A stretch of 64,000 nucleotides of DNA from JASGCL01 sp965262775. Its GTDB lineage: Bacteria > Pseudomonadota > Alphaproteobacteria > JASGCL01. Below the pieces are notes generated by a model, which was given only the letters and a program-made list of their open reading frames with translations, was not told where the DNA came from and ran no database searches. Numbering within the stretch: position 1 is the stretch's first letter; each line of letters opens with the position of its first letter. Of this stretch, positions 54,603-64,000 are shown in pieces. The position numbers and the translations under genes were made by a program. The stretch lies in NCBI GenBank assembly GCA_965262775.1, contig CBDHFT010000006.1, positions 124,001 to 188,000 on the forward strand. Direction: 5' to 3'.

Positions 54603-56682
54603 CGGGGCAACATATAATTATACCGACCGCTTTGTTATCCCCGTCTCTCACGGCACCACTAGTTCTGGTATTATTCCTGGCACCTTCACCAATTATGCCA
54701 ATGGTGCTGTGGTGACCGTGCCGTTCGATGTTGGTGTGTCAACCGGCTATGCGGGTCTTAACTACGGCAATGCCTATATATTCTACCGCGTGTTGGGCGA
54801 TAACACGGTGCATGAAGCGCAGGGCGGGGTTACATTCGCCAAGGGAACAAAATTAACCGCCTTCCAAATTGGTTTGAAATACGGTGCTGGTGCTGGTACT
54901 AATTATCAATTTTTATTCGGGTGATTTTGTGGCACCATTGAATGCCCCTGGGCGGTTGAATATTGCGGGTGGGATCGTGGCAACATTCGCCGCATGGGAC
55001 CCCGAGGGGGCTGGCGTGAAATATTCGGTGTCGGGCACCGACGCCAGCAATTTTATTATCGATGCTAATGGCAAATTGATATTAAGCCAATCGCTGGATT
55101 ATGAAACGGCGGGTGCCGCCAATTACAGTGTGGTGGTGGTGGCGACCGACAACACGGGTCATGCAACCAGCCAAAATTTTATTGTGTCATTGGGCAACAG
55201 CAACGATGAATTTGCTTGGTCGGGGACCCAGCCTGCTGGGGTTTCCCTGCTGGAATTAACGGGAACCCAGGTAACAACCGCCAGGGCCGTGGCAACCTTC
55301 ACCGCGGTGGATACCGATGTCAATGGCTGGCGGTTATACACCGAACAGCGGCGCGGGGTTTGTTAGCTACAGCTTGGCGGGTGCCGATACAAAATATTTC
55401 ACCATCAACAAAGAAACGGGGGTTTTAAGTTTCGTTTCGGCGGTTGACGCCGAAAATGGCCATGGCCAATTATACAGCATTACCATTTGGGCCAATGAAA
55501 ACAAACAAACATTGGGCACACCATGGATAAGCAAAAACTTCGTCCTGACCATTGGCGATGTTGATGAATCACCCATTACATGGCAAAATTCAAACAGCCA
55601 CCCCCTGGGCGGCAGTGTGGCAGAAAGTTATAATAACCCGAAACATCTTAATCCGGGGGATATTTACCCGATTGATTTGGTCATTCCCGTATCGCCATTT
55701 GCAATTGGTTCGATTTGGGCGGGGGCAGACTGGGGGCATATAGTTTACCGCAATATGCCAATGGTTACAGTGTTACATTGCCATTCGATTTGGTTATTTC
55801 GGGTGATAACTCGCAGGGGTGAATTTAAGGCAATTTTGGTCAAGAAATAGCGATGGTAGCATTACACAAGGGGAACTCTGGCTAGTGATGGTCTCAGTAG
55901 TTCGAATGGGGCTCCCTACCGCTATACCGTGGCCGCGGGGTCGGTGATTGTGGGTTATGGAACATTTGACGGTGGTAATGAGTCGGCATATTTGCAGTCG
56001 TAGAATTGGGACATAAATCGTCGTTTCCAAAACCGAAAACCGCAGGGTAACATTGGCGGGCGGGGTTGATGTGGTGGTGCCCGTTCCCGCGGATCAAAAT
56101 TTCTTCTTCACCGCCACCGATAGCGATGCCAGCAATATAATTTATTCGGTCAGCGGCACCGAAGCCGCCAATTTCACCGTGGCCAGCAACGTCGATGGTA
56201 TGAAGGGTAAGGGTAAATTAACATATATTGGCGATTTGGATTATGAAACCACCAGCCACACCCACACCGTGACGGTGGTGGCAACGTCGGGCAATAATAG
56301 TGTAACCCAATTGTTTATATTGACAGTAACGGGTTTGAACGACGAAGCGGCGGTTTGGACCAACAGCAGTGCCAACGGCACAATTTCAGAAAATAACGTG
56401 GCGGGGGTTGCGTTGGCAACATTTACGGCCACCGACCCCGACGGCGCGGGCGTAACATATTCATTAACGGGCACCGACGCCAATTTGTTCAGTTTGGATT
56501 CCAGCGGCGGTTTGCATCTTAAATCGGCGTTGGATTATGAAGGAACATACAATGGCCACAATGGCCATGTATTCAGCGTTATTGTCAATGCGTGGGGCAC
56601 CGCGGGTGGCACGGCGGGCAGCGCGGCGATTGGTTTTGGTGCCCACGGCCACGACCAAATTGTTTGTGTTAGGTTTGGGTAA
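54603..56682 (+). pseudogene. Cadherin-repeat protein, heavily frame-shifted middle section
   Basis: The protein can be followed only by changing frame repeatedly. Readable pieces are FVIPVSHGTTSSGIIPG to NYQFLFG (to about 54920); GDFVAPLNAPGRLNIAGG to about 55330; GYTPNSGAGFVSYSLAG to about 55730; then short pieces YANGYSVTLPFDLVISGDN, QFWSRNSDGSITQG and GAPYRYTVAAGSVIVGYG. A nonsense codon at 56001 precedes VTLAGGVDVVVPVPADQNF, which opens a frame to 56682. Most shifts up to 55.4 kb are +1; those at about 55.73, 55.82 and 55.87 kb are -1 type, so the damage is mixed. Two similar ~100-residue non-cadherin inserts are recognisable. No product can be made from this stretch as written. Confidence 0.75.
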
Positions 56683-57907
56683 TATTAATGAATTCGCCAC
56701 GGGTTTTGTTGGAACGTTAAGAAGTGGTGTTGCCATTAGCGAAAATAATGCGGTCGGGGTAACGGTGGCGAATTTCCGTGCAACCGATGGCGATGGGGTG
56801 ACCGTGGATTATAGCGTGAGTGGCACCGACCCGAGCTACTTCAGCGTTGATACAAATGGTAATTTAAAATTAAAATCAAGTTTGGATTTTGAAGATAGTG
56901 TTCATACGGCGAAAAATTACAGCGTGACGGTGGTTGCAAAATCGACCGACGCCAGCGCGGCGATTAGCAGTGTGTTTGTGTTGAGTTTGGGTAATGTGAA
57001 TGATAATGCGACAACGATTGGCGCAATGCACACCAGTGGCGCGGCGGTGGCAAAATCGGCCGCGGTGGCGGGATTATCGGTGGCGCATTTTGAATTGAAC
57101 GATACAGATGGAACGGGTTTTGAATATAATGTGTGGAACTTGGCTGGTTCCACCGATGCGAATTCTTTCAGCATGGACAGTGTTGGCGGATTGCATATCA
57201 AAACCGCCCTGACAACATCAACCAAGGCATTTTATACCATGGTGGTGGGTGGCCACGGAACAAGCGGCGGCGCGGGAACGGGCGCGGCGGCTACGTGGGT
57301 ATCGCAAACATTTATTTTCAGCCTGAATACCAGCGCGCAATTGGCCGACCACACGGCCTATATCGACGGCACCACGGCGACCCACGCGGTGAATGTGGGT
57401 GGCATTATTGGCCATGACGATGCAGGGAATATTGATTATGCCAATGTGCAATTCCATGGTGTTAATTATACCGATAAAGTCATTACGCGCAATGTTGAAC
57501 CCGATGGTTTGCAATTAACCACGGTGGATTATGTGGTGCGCGGGATTAGCGATTTGGAATCTTTACGCCTAAGTTTTAACGGCTTCACCGATACGGATGG
57601 TACTAAACGTAACCATTGGTTCTTCGTCCAGGATGATGCCACGGACCACAGCGGGCATATTGTGTTTGACGCCGATGGGCAGAATGTGAATTTACACGCT
57701 TTGAACAATGGCGGTGGTTTAGCAACTTCTGACCAAATTAATTTATTGGCTGGTTCAAATTACGGCATTGACGGCGATTTTACCAAACCAACTGATTTAA
57801 ATTTGAACTTGGCTTCTGACCCATTACATCAAAATACGGCGGGGGCATTGACCTTCGACCAATTCCTGGCCCTCCTCGGCGGGAATAATCACATCAGTTT
57901 TGTTTAG
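56537..57907 (+). CDS. Cadherin-repeat surface protein, C-terminal part
   Basis: From about 56650 this frame holds cadherin domains (ISENNAVGVTVANFRATDGD, YSVSGTDPSYFSVDTNGN). A different, acidic Asp/Asn/His-rich C-terminal domain follows from about 57340, ending GGNNHISFV. Such a terminal domain is where type I secretion signals lie, though no RTX nonapeptide is present. The total gene from 49271 would encode about 2880 residues. Whether this tail is expressed is unknown. Confidence 0.68.
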   Translation: MKEHTMATMAMYSALLSMRGAPRVARRAARRLVLVPTATTKLFVLGLGNINEFATGFVGTLRSGVAISENNAVGVTVANFRATDGDGVTVDYSVSGTDPSYFSVDTNGNLKLKSSLDFEDSVHTAKNYSVTVVAKSTDASAAISSVFVLSLGNVNDNATTIGAMHTSGAAVAKSAAVAGLSVAHFELNDTDGTGFEYNVWNLAGSTDANSFSMDSVGGLHIKTALTTSTKAFYTMVVGGHGTSGGAGTGAAATWVSQTFIFSLNTSAQLADHTAYIDGTTATHAVNVGGIIGHDDAGNIDYANVQFHGVNYTDKVITRNVEPDGLQLTTVDYVVRGISDLESLRLSFNGFTDTDGTKRNHWFFVQDDATDHSGHIVFDADGQNVNLHALNNGGGLATSDQINLLAGSNYGIDGDFTKPTDLNLNLASDPLHQNTAGALTFDQFLALLGGNNHISFV

Positions 57908-58106
57908 GCAAAACTGCGGCCTATCTATTCCATTATTCACGGTTATAAATTTTGTGCCCCCATGGGGGTGCAAATGAATTTGCTGGCAATAAAATTTTTG
58001 CTTGCAAAATCTTTTTGCAAAAGATAGAGAAGATGAATAGAAATAAGGCTAATTATAAAAAAAGAAAAATTCTATCATAAATAATCATGAATGGCGGGTT
58101 AAAATA

Positions 58107-60593
58107 ATGGAAAAAAATACTAACAAATCTGGCAAACAACGCACCATGCGTGCGGTCGTCATTGGTGGCGGCGTGAACGGCGTTTCGGCATTGTATCATT
58201 TGGCTAAAAAAGGTTGGAAAGATGTTTTGCTTATCGAACGTACCGAATTGACCGCGGGGTCAACATGGCATGCGGCGGGGTTGTTGCCATTATTTAACAT
58301 GAGTTATTCGGTTGGCCAGTTGCATCAATATTCGGTCGAATTGTATAAACGATTGGAAAAAGAAACGGGGCAAGAAGTTGGTTTTCACCAAACGGGTAAT
58401 TTGCGATTGGCGCGGGTGCGCGACCGGTTGGATGAATATAAAAATTATCAATGCACCGCCGAAACCATCGGGGTGGAATGTCATATCCTTGGGGTTGATG
58501 AAATTAAAAAACTGTGGCCATTGGCCAACATGGATGGTTTGATTGGCGCCCTGTGGCACCCAACCGACGGGCATATTGCCCCGGTCGATGTTACCATGGC
58601 GCTGGCGAAGGGCGCACGGGCGTTGGGCGCGACCATTGAACAAAATAAAATGGTGGTGGCGATAGAACGCACCGATTCCGCCGAATGGAAAATTATAACC
58701 GAAACCAAAGATGGCGAACGCGAAGAAATTTTGTGCGAACATGTTATTTGCGCCACGGGTAATTATGCCCGCCAAACCGCGTTGATGGTTGGGTTGCAAA
58801 TTCCCGCCATTCCCGTTGAACACCAATATATTGTTTACGATGTCGACCCCGTGTTAAAAAAATACCGCGAAGCGGGGAATAAAGAATTGCCCATTTTGCG
58901 CGAACCCGATGCTCAATATTATTTCCGTGAAGAACGCAATGGTTGGATTTTAGGGCCATATGAACGCAATGCCCCCGCACGATTTGTCGACGGCGTTGAC
59001 CCAGGTTTTGAAAAAGATTTGTTCCCTGGCGATTTGGACCGTTTGTTACCGCATGTCGAGGCCGTTATGCACCGCGTGCCGTCGTTAGAACATGTTGGGG
59101 TAAAAAATGTGGTGAATGGTCCCATTTCTTACACGCCCGATGGCAACCCCATGGTCGGGCCCGCCTTTGGCTTGCCCAATTTTTGGATATCGGAAGGCCA
59201 TAGTTTTGGCATCACCGCCGCGGGTGGCGCGGGGTGGCAATTGGCACAATGGATTGTTGATGGTCAACCGTCGGTCGACATGATTGGCGTTGACCCACGG
59301 CGGTTTGGTGTGGTGTCGAAAAAATTTACCAAAATTAAAAACGAAGAAGCCTACGAACATGTTTTTATTATTCATTATCCGCACGAAGAAAAACCAAAGG
59401 GTCGCCCCGCGAAAACCATGCCCTGTTATCGCGACATGGTGGATGCTGGCGCGGTGTGGGGACAAAATTTTGGCTGGGAGCGGCCGCTGTATTTTTCAAC
59501 TTCGGACGATACCAAAAAAGACGATTGGTCTTTCCGCCGCCCCAAATGGTTTAACACCGTGGGGAATGAAGTGCGCAAAATGCGCGACGAAGTGGGGTTG
59601 ATGGAACTTTCAACCTTCGCCAAATATATGGTGGAGGGGCGGGGGGCGCGGGCCTTCCTCGACCATATGGTCGCCAATGCTATTCCAAAATCGATTGGCA
59701 AACTTAATTTGTGTCACGCGCTTTACCCGACGGGTTCTATCCGCGCCGAATTCACCATTTTGCGTTTGCCCGATGGTCATTATGGCGAACGTTTTTATGT
59801 GGTGGGGCCGTCGCGCACCCATGACATCGATTGGGATTTCTTACAAAAAAATCACCCGAAGGATGGCTCGGTTTTCTTAACCGACATGACTACCACCAAC
59901 GGCGTGTTTATTTTGGCGGGGCCAAAATCGCGCGATGTGTTGCAAGAATTGGCGGACGCTGATTTGTCGAACGGGGCTTTCCCCTGGCTTTCGGGGCGCG
60001 ACATACCCGTTGGGTTTTGCCCCAATGTGCGGGCGTTGCGGGTTAACTTCGTTGGTTCGTTGGGGTGGGAATTGCATCACCCGATTGAATATCAATTGCA
60101 CCTGTATCGTGCAATTATGGATGCTGGCAAAAAACATAACATCGGGCTGGTCGGCATGCGCGCCATGGAATCGATGAGGTTGGAAAAAACCTATCGCCTG
60201 TTTGGCACCGACCTTAATGCTGAAAATACTATATTGGAGGCCGACCTTGGCCGTTTTGTGCGCTTGAACAAAGGAAATTTTGTGGGGCAGGAGGCTTTGG
60301 TGAAGCAACAGGCGGCGGGCGTGCCACGCAAATATGTCACGATAGAAATTGACGCGGTCGACGCCGACAGTTTTGGTAACGAACCAGTGTTTATTGGCAA
60401 CGAAGTGGTGGGCCGCGGCACGGCGGGCGGTTATGGCCATTATGTTAAAAAATCGTTGATGTTAGGTTATGTCAACACCCAACATGCCGCGGTTGGCACC
60501 AAATGCAAAGTGCGCATATTGGGCGAATTACGCGACGCCAAAATTGTCGCCGAGAGTCCGTATGATCCCGAGAACAACGCCCTGAGGGGGTAG
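58107..60593 (+). CDS. Dimethylglycine/sarcosine dehydrogenase-like FAD-GcvT fusion
   Basis: An 828-residue protein. An N-terminal DAO-type oxidoreductase domain has AVVIGGGVNGVSALYHLAKKG for FAD and GSTWHAAGL, where His55 matches the covalent flavin His of dimethylglycine and sarcosine dehydrogenases. A linking FAO domain leads into a C-terminal GcvT-like tetrahydrofolate domain (LAGPKSRDVLQELADAD, GLVGMRAMESMRLEKTYRLFG). It should demethylate an N-methylated glycine, make 5,10-methylene-THF and hand electrons to ETF, encoded at 37.9 kb. The exact substrate cannot be fixed. An alternative start (M14) is possible. Confidence 0.88.
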   Translation: MEKNTNKSGKQRTMRAVVIGGGVNGVSALYHLAKKGWKDVLLIERTELTAGSTWHAAGLLPLFNMSYSVGQLHQYSVELYKRLEKETGQEVGFHQTGNLRLARVRDRLDEYKNYQCTAETIGVECHILGVDEIKKLWPLANMDGLIGALWHPTDGHIAPVDVTMALAKGARALGATIEQNKMVVAIERTDSAEWKIITETKDGEREEILCEHVICATGNYARQTALMVGLQIPAIPVEHQYIVYDVDPVLKKYREAGNKELPILREPDAQYYFREERNGWILGPYERNAPARFVDGVDPGFEKDLFPGDLDRLLPHVEAVMHRVPSLEHVGVKNVVNGPISYTPDGNPMVGPAFGLPNFWISEGHSFGITAAGGAGWQLAQWIVDGQPSVDMIGVDPRRFGVVSKKFTKIKNEEAYEHVFIIHYPHEEKPKGRPAKTMPCYRDMVDAGAVWGQNFGWERPLYFSTSDDTKKDDWSFRRPKWFNTVGNEVRKMRDEVGLMELSTFAKYMVEGRGARAFLDHMVANAIPKSIGKLNLCHALYPTGSIRAEFTILRLPDGHYGERFYVVGPSRTHDIDWDFLQKNHPKDGSVFLTDMTTTNGVFILAGPKSRDVLQELADADLSNGAFPWLSGRDIPVGFCPNVRALRVNFVGSLGWELHHPIEYQLHLYRAIMDAGKKHNIGLVGMRAMESMRLEKTYRLFGTDLNAENTILEADLGRFVRLNKGNFVGQEALVKQQAAGVPRKYVTIEIDAVDADSFGNEPVFIGNEVVGRGTAGGYGHYVKKSLMLGYVNTQHAAVGTKCKVRILGELRDAKIVAESPYDPENNALRG

Positions 60594-60696
60594 GTATTTT
60601 GTGGGTGGATTTTTCGACAGAACGTAATTTGCTGTTCGCAACAGATTTGCAAACCCCCTATAAATCGCTTATTAAATAACGTGGGGCAATGGGACA

Positions 60697-63459
60697 ATGG
60701 CAAAGAAAAAAATATTAGCAGAGAAGAACACGACACCAAGTCGTAATGAAATGAAAAGCAGAGCCTTGGCATTTCAAAAAAGGTGGCAAATTGCTTCTAG
60801 TGAGTCTTCTGATAAACAAACTTTTTATAATGAATTTTTTAATATATTTGGAATTGATAGAAAAAAAGTTGCTATCTTTGAACAGCAGGTTGAAAAATTA
60901 AACAACCGCCGTGGGTCTATAGATTTGTTTTGGCCAAAAAAACTTTTGGTGGAGCATAAATCAAAAGGCGTTGATTTGAAGAAAGCGGTTGAACAGGCTT
61001 ATGATTATTGCCTTAATATTGAAAATGATTTGTTGCCTGAATTTTTGTTGGTATGTGATTTTCATGAATTTCGGTTAATAGAAATTGCTAATAAGCAAAA
61101 ATATTATTTTACATTGCCAGAATTGCATGAAAAATTGCATCTATTTAATTTTATGACCGATTATAAAAAACAAAACATCGCCGAGCTTGACCCAATTAAT
61201 TTAAAAGCGGCAGAACGCATGGGCGATCTTTATGATAATTTAAAAAATGATAATGCTTCACAAAAAGATTTAGAATTATTTTTGGTGCGTGTGCTTTATT
61301 GTTTGTTTGCCGATGATACAGATATATTTAAGAAAAAGATATTTCATGATTTGATTGATAAAAAAACAAGGAGTGATGGGTCAGATGTTGGCGACAGATT
61401 AGCCCATTTATTTCAAACCTTAAATACGCCAAAAGAAAAAAGACCCAGCACTTTAGATTTTGATTTAAATGACTTTGATTATATTAATGGTAAATTGTTT
61501 GCCGACACGATTAACATTTTATCTTTTAGCACATGGACAAGAACATATTTGATAAATTGTTGTTCGTTTGTTGAATGGCGAAAAATATCGCCCGCTATTT
61601 TTGGTTCATTGTTTCAATCAATTGCTGATAAGAAAAAAAGACGAAGCACGGGGGCGCATTATACATCGGAAAAAAATATTAAACGCACCATTGAACCATT
61701 ATTCTTAAATGACCTATGGGCAGAATTTCACAAAATAAAAAACAATACTAAACAATTACATGATTTCCATGATAAATTGGCATCATTATATTTTTTTGAC
61801 CCCGCCTGTGGTTGTGGTAATTTTTTGGTGGTGGCTTATCGTGAATTGCGAAAATTAGAATTAGAAATTTTAAAAATATTATATCCCGACACTGAGATAA
61901 ATAAAAAAATAGATGTTAATGGTTTGTCAAAAATAGATGTAGACCATTTTTATGGGATAGAGATTGAAGAATTCCCCGCCAATATTGCCCAAGTGGCTTT
62001 GTGGCTAACCGACCATCAAGCAAATTTAGAATTGTCAGAATATTTTGGCCAATATTACGCTAGGATACCATTAAAAAAATCGCCCAATATTACCTGTGGC
62101 AATGCCCTGACGCTGGATTGGCAAAAAATTTTATCCGCCAAACAATGTTCTTATATCATTGGCAATCCGCCATTTATTGGTGCTCGCCAAAAAGATGGCA
62201 TGCAATCGAAAGAAATGGAAGATATATTTTCAGGAATAAAAGATTGGGGTAATTTGGATTATGTAACAGCATGGTATAAAAAAGCCGCCGAATATATCCA
62301 TGGCACAAAAATTAAGGTGGGGTTTGTTGCCACCAATAGCATTACACAGGGTTTGCACGTTGGTATATTATGGAATAATTTAATCAATCAACATGGTATT
62401 ACCATTCATTTTGCCCATCAAACCTTTGCTTGGTCAAATGAAGCCACGGGTAAGGCGGCAGTTTATGTGGTGATAATCGGTTTTGCCAATTTTGATAGTG
62501 ATAAAAAAATTCTATATGAATATGATGATATTAAGGGCGACCCAAATCAATCGCTAGTAAAATATATTAGTCCTTATTTATCTTCTAACAAAATGGATAT
62601 TGCAATTAGCAGTCGTGAGAAGCCTTTATGCGATGTGCCAAAAATGTCGTTTGGTAGTATGCCCCGTGATGGTGGTTTTTTAATTATAGAAAATGAGAAA
62701 GAAAAAGAACAATTGATAAATCATAATCCATTGGTAATAAAATATATTAAAAATTATATTGGGGCAGATGATTTTATCAATGGTTATAAAAGATATTGTT
62801 TATGGTTGGTGGATGCTGAGCCAAGTGATTTAAAAAAAATGCCCTTGGTGATGGAAAGAATAAAAAAAGTAAAAGAATTTCGGTTGGCGAGCAAAAAAAC
62901 TGCAACCAGAAAATTTGCTGAAACTCCATCGTTATTTTGCGAACAACGACCCGCAAAAAGTAATTATTTATTAGTGCCACGGGTGTCATCGGAAAGGCGA
63001 AAATATATTCCCATAGGCTTTTTTAGCAAAGATAATATTGTAGCTGATAGTTGCTTAGCTATTGGCAACGCCACCCTCTACCATTTTGGCATTTTGACTT
63101 CTGCCATGCACATGGCATGGGTAGCGCAAGTTTGTGGACGATTAAAATCAGATTTCCGTTATTCAAAAGATATTGTTTATAACAATTTTCCATGGCCAAA
63201 GAATCCGCCCACAGACAAAATAAAAAAAATTGAATCCATCGCCCAAAGGATTTTGGATATTCGTAAAAAATATGAAAATAAAAATACCCTTGCCGATTTG
63301 TATGACCCCAATACCATGCCAAGCGATTTGTTAAAAACCCATGAGGATTTAGACAAATTGGTTGATGATTGCTACGGCTCCGCTGGTTTTGCCAGCAACG
63401 GCGATCGCCTCACCCATTTATTTAATTTGTATGAAGAATATATAAAAAATAAAAATTAA
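60697..63459 (+). CDS. MmeI-like type IIG restriction-modification enzyme
   Basis: A 920-residue single-chain enzyme. The N-terminal nuclease domain has D76 and E86-x-K88 (SIDLFWPKKLLVEHKSKG), the same D-x9-ExK spacing as MmeI. A helical spacer follows. Motif X is GAHYTSEKNI (319-328), the SAM motif is DPACGCGNF (368-376) and the catalytic NPPF is at 490-493, giving N6-adenine methylation. The C-terminal third is the target-recognition domain plus a helical tail. Length matches MmeI (919). It is more AT-rich than its neighbours, suggesting transfer. Such enzymes bind a ~6-base site, methylate one strand and cut about 20 bases away; the site cannot be read from sequence alone. Confidence 0.9.
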   Translation: MAKKKILAEKNTTPSRNEMKSRALAFQKRWQIASSESSDKQTFYNEFFNIFGIDRKKVAIFEQQVEKLNNRRGSIDLFWPKKLLVEHKSKGVDLKKAVEQAYDYCLNIENDLLPEFLLVCDFHEFRLIEIANKQKYYFTLPELHEKLHLFNFMTDYKKQNIAELDPINLKAAERMGDLYDNLKNDNASQKDLELFLVRVLYCLFADDTDIFKKKIFHDLIDKKTRSDGSDVGDRLAHLFQTLNTPKEKRPSTLDFDLNDFDYINGKLFADTINILSFSTWTRTYLINCCSFVEWRKISPAIFGSLFQSIADKKKRRSTGAHYTSEKNIKRTIEPLFLNDLWAEFHKIKNNTKQLHDFHDKLASLYFFDPACGCGNFLVVAYRELRKLELEILKILYPDTEINKKIDVNGLSKIDVDHFYGIEIEEFPANIAQVALWLTDHQANLELSEYFGQYYARIPLKKSPNITCGNALTLDWQKILSAKQCSYIIGNPPFIGARQKDGMQSKEMEDIFSGIKDWGNLDYVTAWYKKAAEYIHGTKIKVGFVATNSITQGLHVGILWNNLINQHGITIHFAHQTFAWSNEATGKAAVYVVIIGFANFDSDKKILYEYDDIKGDPNQSLVKYISPYLSSNKMDIAISSREKPLCDVPKMSFGSMPRDGGFLIIENEKEKEQLINHNPLVIKYIKNYIGADDFINGYKRYCLWLVDAEPSDLKKMPLVMERIKKVKEFRLASKKTATRKFAETPSLFCEQRPAKSNYLLVPRVSSERRKYIPIGFFSKDNIVADSCLAIGNATLYHFGILTSAMHMAWVAQVCGRLKSDFRYSKDIVYNNFPWPKNPPTDKIKKIESIAQRILDIRKKYENKNTLADLYDPNTMPSDLLKTHEDLDKLVDDCYGSAGFASNGDRLTHLFNLYEEYIKNKN

Positions 63460-63677
63460 TTGTTGCAACAATGGGGGCAAAATTCGACCGAACTGAAATA
63501 TTGTTTTTTTGCCTCCATCATAGCTTCCTCAGGACTTTTTTTATAACTAGCATGATAAACATCATCCTGCATGTGCGGGCACCCCTCCCGATGCAATAAA
63601 TGCACGCGCTGACCCGTGGAACCATCCACAAAGGTTTCCTTTTTTTCTATCATATATGCTTTGCCTAATCCTGACAT
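63456..63677 (-). CDS. Small Cys/His-rich hypothetical protein
   Basis: 73 residues with HREGCPHM and, at the C-terminus, FCPHCCNN. Together these offer a Cys/His set that could bind zinc. The middle (YKKSPEEAMMEAKKQY) is helical. It overlaps the end of the MmeI-like gene tail-to-tail by 4 bases. I do not recognise a family; a role with the restriction enzyme is not implied by this convergent layout. Confidence 0.5.
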   Translation of the reverse strand: MSGLGKAYMIEKKETFVDGSTGQRVHLLHREGCPHMQDDVYHASYKKSPEEAMMEAKKQYFSSVEFCPHCCNN

Positions 63678-63891
63678 GGTTTTTTTATACCCTGGATTCT
63701 TTTATCCAGCAATATCTATTTCACCAATGACCACCATTTGTTGCCGATAGTTTTTATAGCGATAGGGCGCAACCCAAGCATAAGATAAAAACACCACGCG
63801 CGGCGCGCGCGGGCGGTTGCAATTTTTAACCAATGGGCTTATAGATACAATAATCAAATATAGCATTATTTCAATAAAATATAGCAACATC

Positions 63892-64000
63892 ATGGCAAAG
63901 AAAAAAACCATAGCTGGAAAAAAATTGACTTCTTCCGCGCCCAAAACCAGCAACCAGGCGGGCGGCGCCATGGCGGGTTTGGCAACCCAATCGCTGTTGG
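63892..64000 (+). CDS. Start of an unidentified gene, cut by the window edge
   Basis: From ATG 63892 the frame is open to the edge (36 codons: MAKKKTIAGKKLTSSAP, then a Gly/Ala-rich stretch). The Lys-rich opening looks like a genuine start, but too little is present to name it. Confidence 0.35.
   Translation, partial: MAKKKTIAGKKLTSSAPKTSNQAGGAMAGLATQSLL

Noticed and set aside
36179..57907. A universal programmed +1 frameshift mechanism in this organism
   Set aside because: The cobN and methylase breaks and several cadherin breaks are all +1, which looked suggestive. However, three cadherin breaks (about 55.73, 55.82 and 55.87 kb) go the other way, one site also has a nonsense codon, and no shared shift motif is present.
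63702..63971. Reverse-strand hydrophobic open frame at the right edge
   Set aside because: It overlaps a more convincing forward start at 63892 and its N-terminal half is antisense to that start. A shorter ~54-residue version from about 63866 cannot be excluded.

Overview
The window looks like a chromosomal segment of an alphaproteobacterium. Support comes from a paired b/b' F-type ATP synthase membrane sector, an ATPase zeta subunit (DUF1476), a ubiquinol-cytochrome c chaperone, a three-gene petABC bc1 operon, DUF177, CobN and EtfAB. Intergenic DNA is very AT-rich and starts often lack strong Shine-Dalgarno sequences. I cannot assign a genus; an uncultured Rhodospirillales-like or SAR116-like lineage is only a guess.

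Layout. 0-6.4 kb: a GFA-family gene entering from the left, tRNA-Arg, ATPase zeta, bc1 chaperone, DUF177, proA-nadD and groES-groEL. 6.4-7.2 kb: a gene-free block of palindromic repeats. 7.2-11.1 kb: three reverse-strand accessory genes (an AT-rich orphan membrane protein, an inositol-monophosphatase-like protein that has lost its catalytic residues, and a membrane-anchored VWA-like protein). 11.3-18.0 kb: a polyamine locus (potF, an acetylpolyamine amidohydrolase, potGHI and an amidase). 18.1-29 kb: petABC, efp, tRNA-Lys, two outer-membrane-type proteins, aroQ-accB-accC, proB, rdgB, sufE and rpmB. 29-34 kb: a COQ10-type protein, topA, asd, lspA and tRNA-Val. 34.2-37.8 kb: GtrA, a polytopic membrane protein and a broken N6-adenine DNA methylase. 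37.9-42.1 kb: etfBA and atpBEF'F. 42.1-46 kb: cobN, split over three frames. 46-49 kb: glnA and obgE. 49.3-57.9 kb: a giant cadherin-repeat protein gene interrupted by frameshifts. 58.1-60.6 kb: a dimethylglycine/sarcosine dehydrogenase-like FAD-GcvT protein. 60.7-64 kb: an MmeI-like type IIG restriction-modification enzyme, a small Cys-rich ORF and the start of another gene.

How it fits together. The housekeeping genes describe an aerobic respirer (bc1, ETF, F1Fo-ATPase). It takes up polyamines and probably deacetylates them, and it can probably oxidise methylated glycines through the DMGDH-like enzyme feeding EtfAB. The accessory loci are where structure breaks down. Every clear frame disruption I found lies in one of three large non-housekeeping genes (cobN, the N6 methylase, the cadherin-repeat protein), while all housekeeping genes read through cleanly. 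That pattern fits real gene decay or slippage better than uniformly poor sequence, but sequence alone cannot exclude local assembly error. I found no CRISPR array, prophage or insertion sequence, and no clearly new multi-gene defence system.
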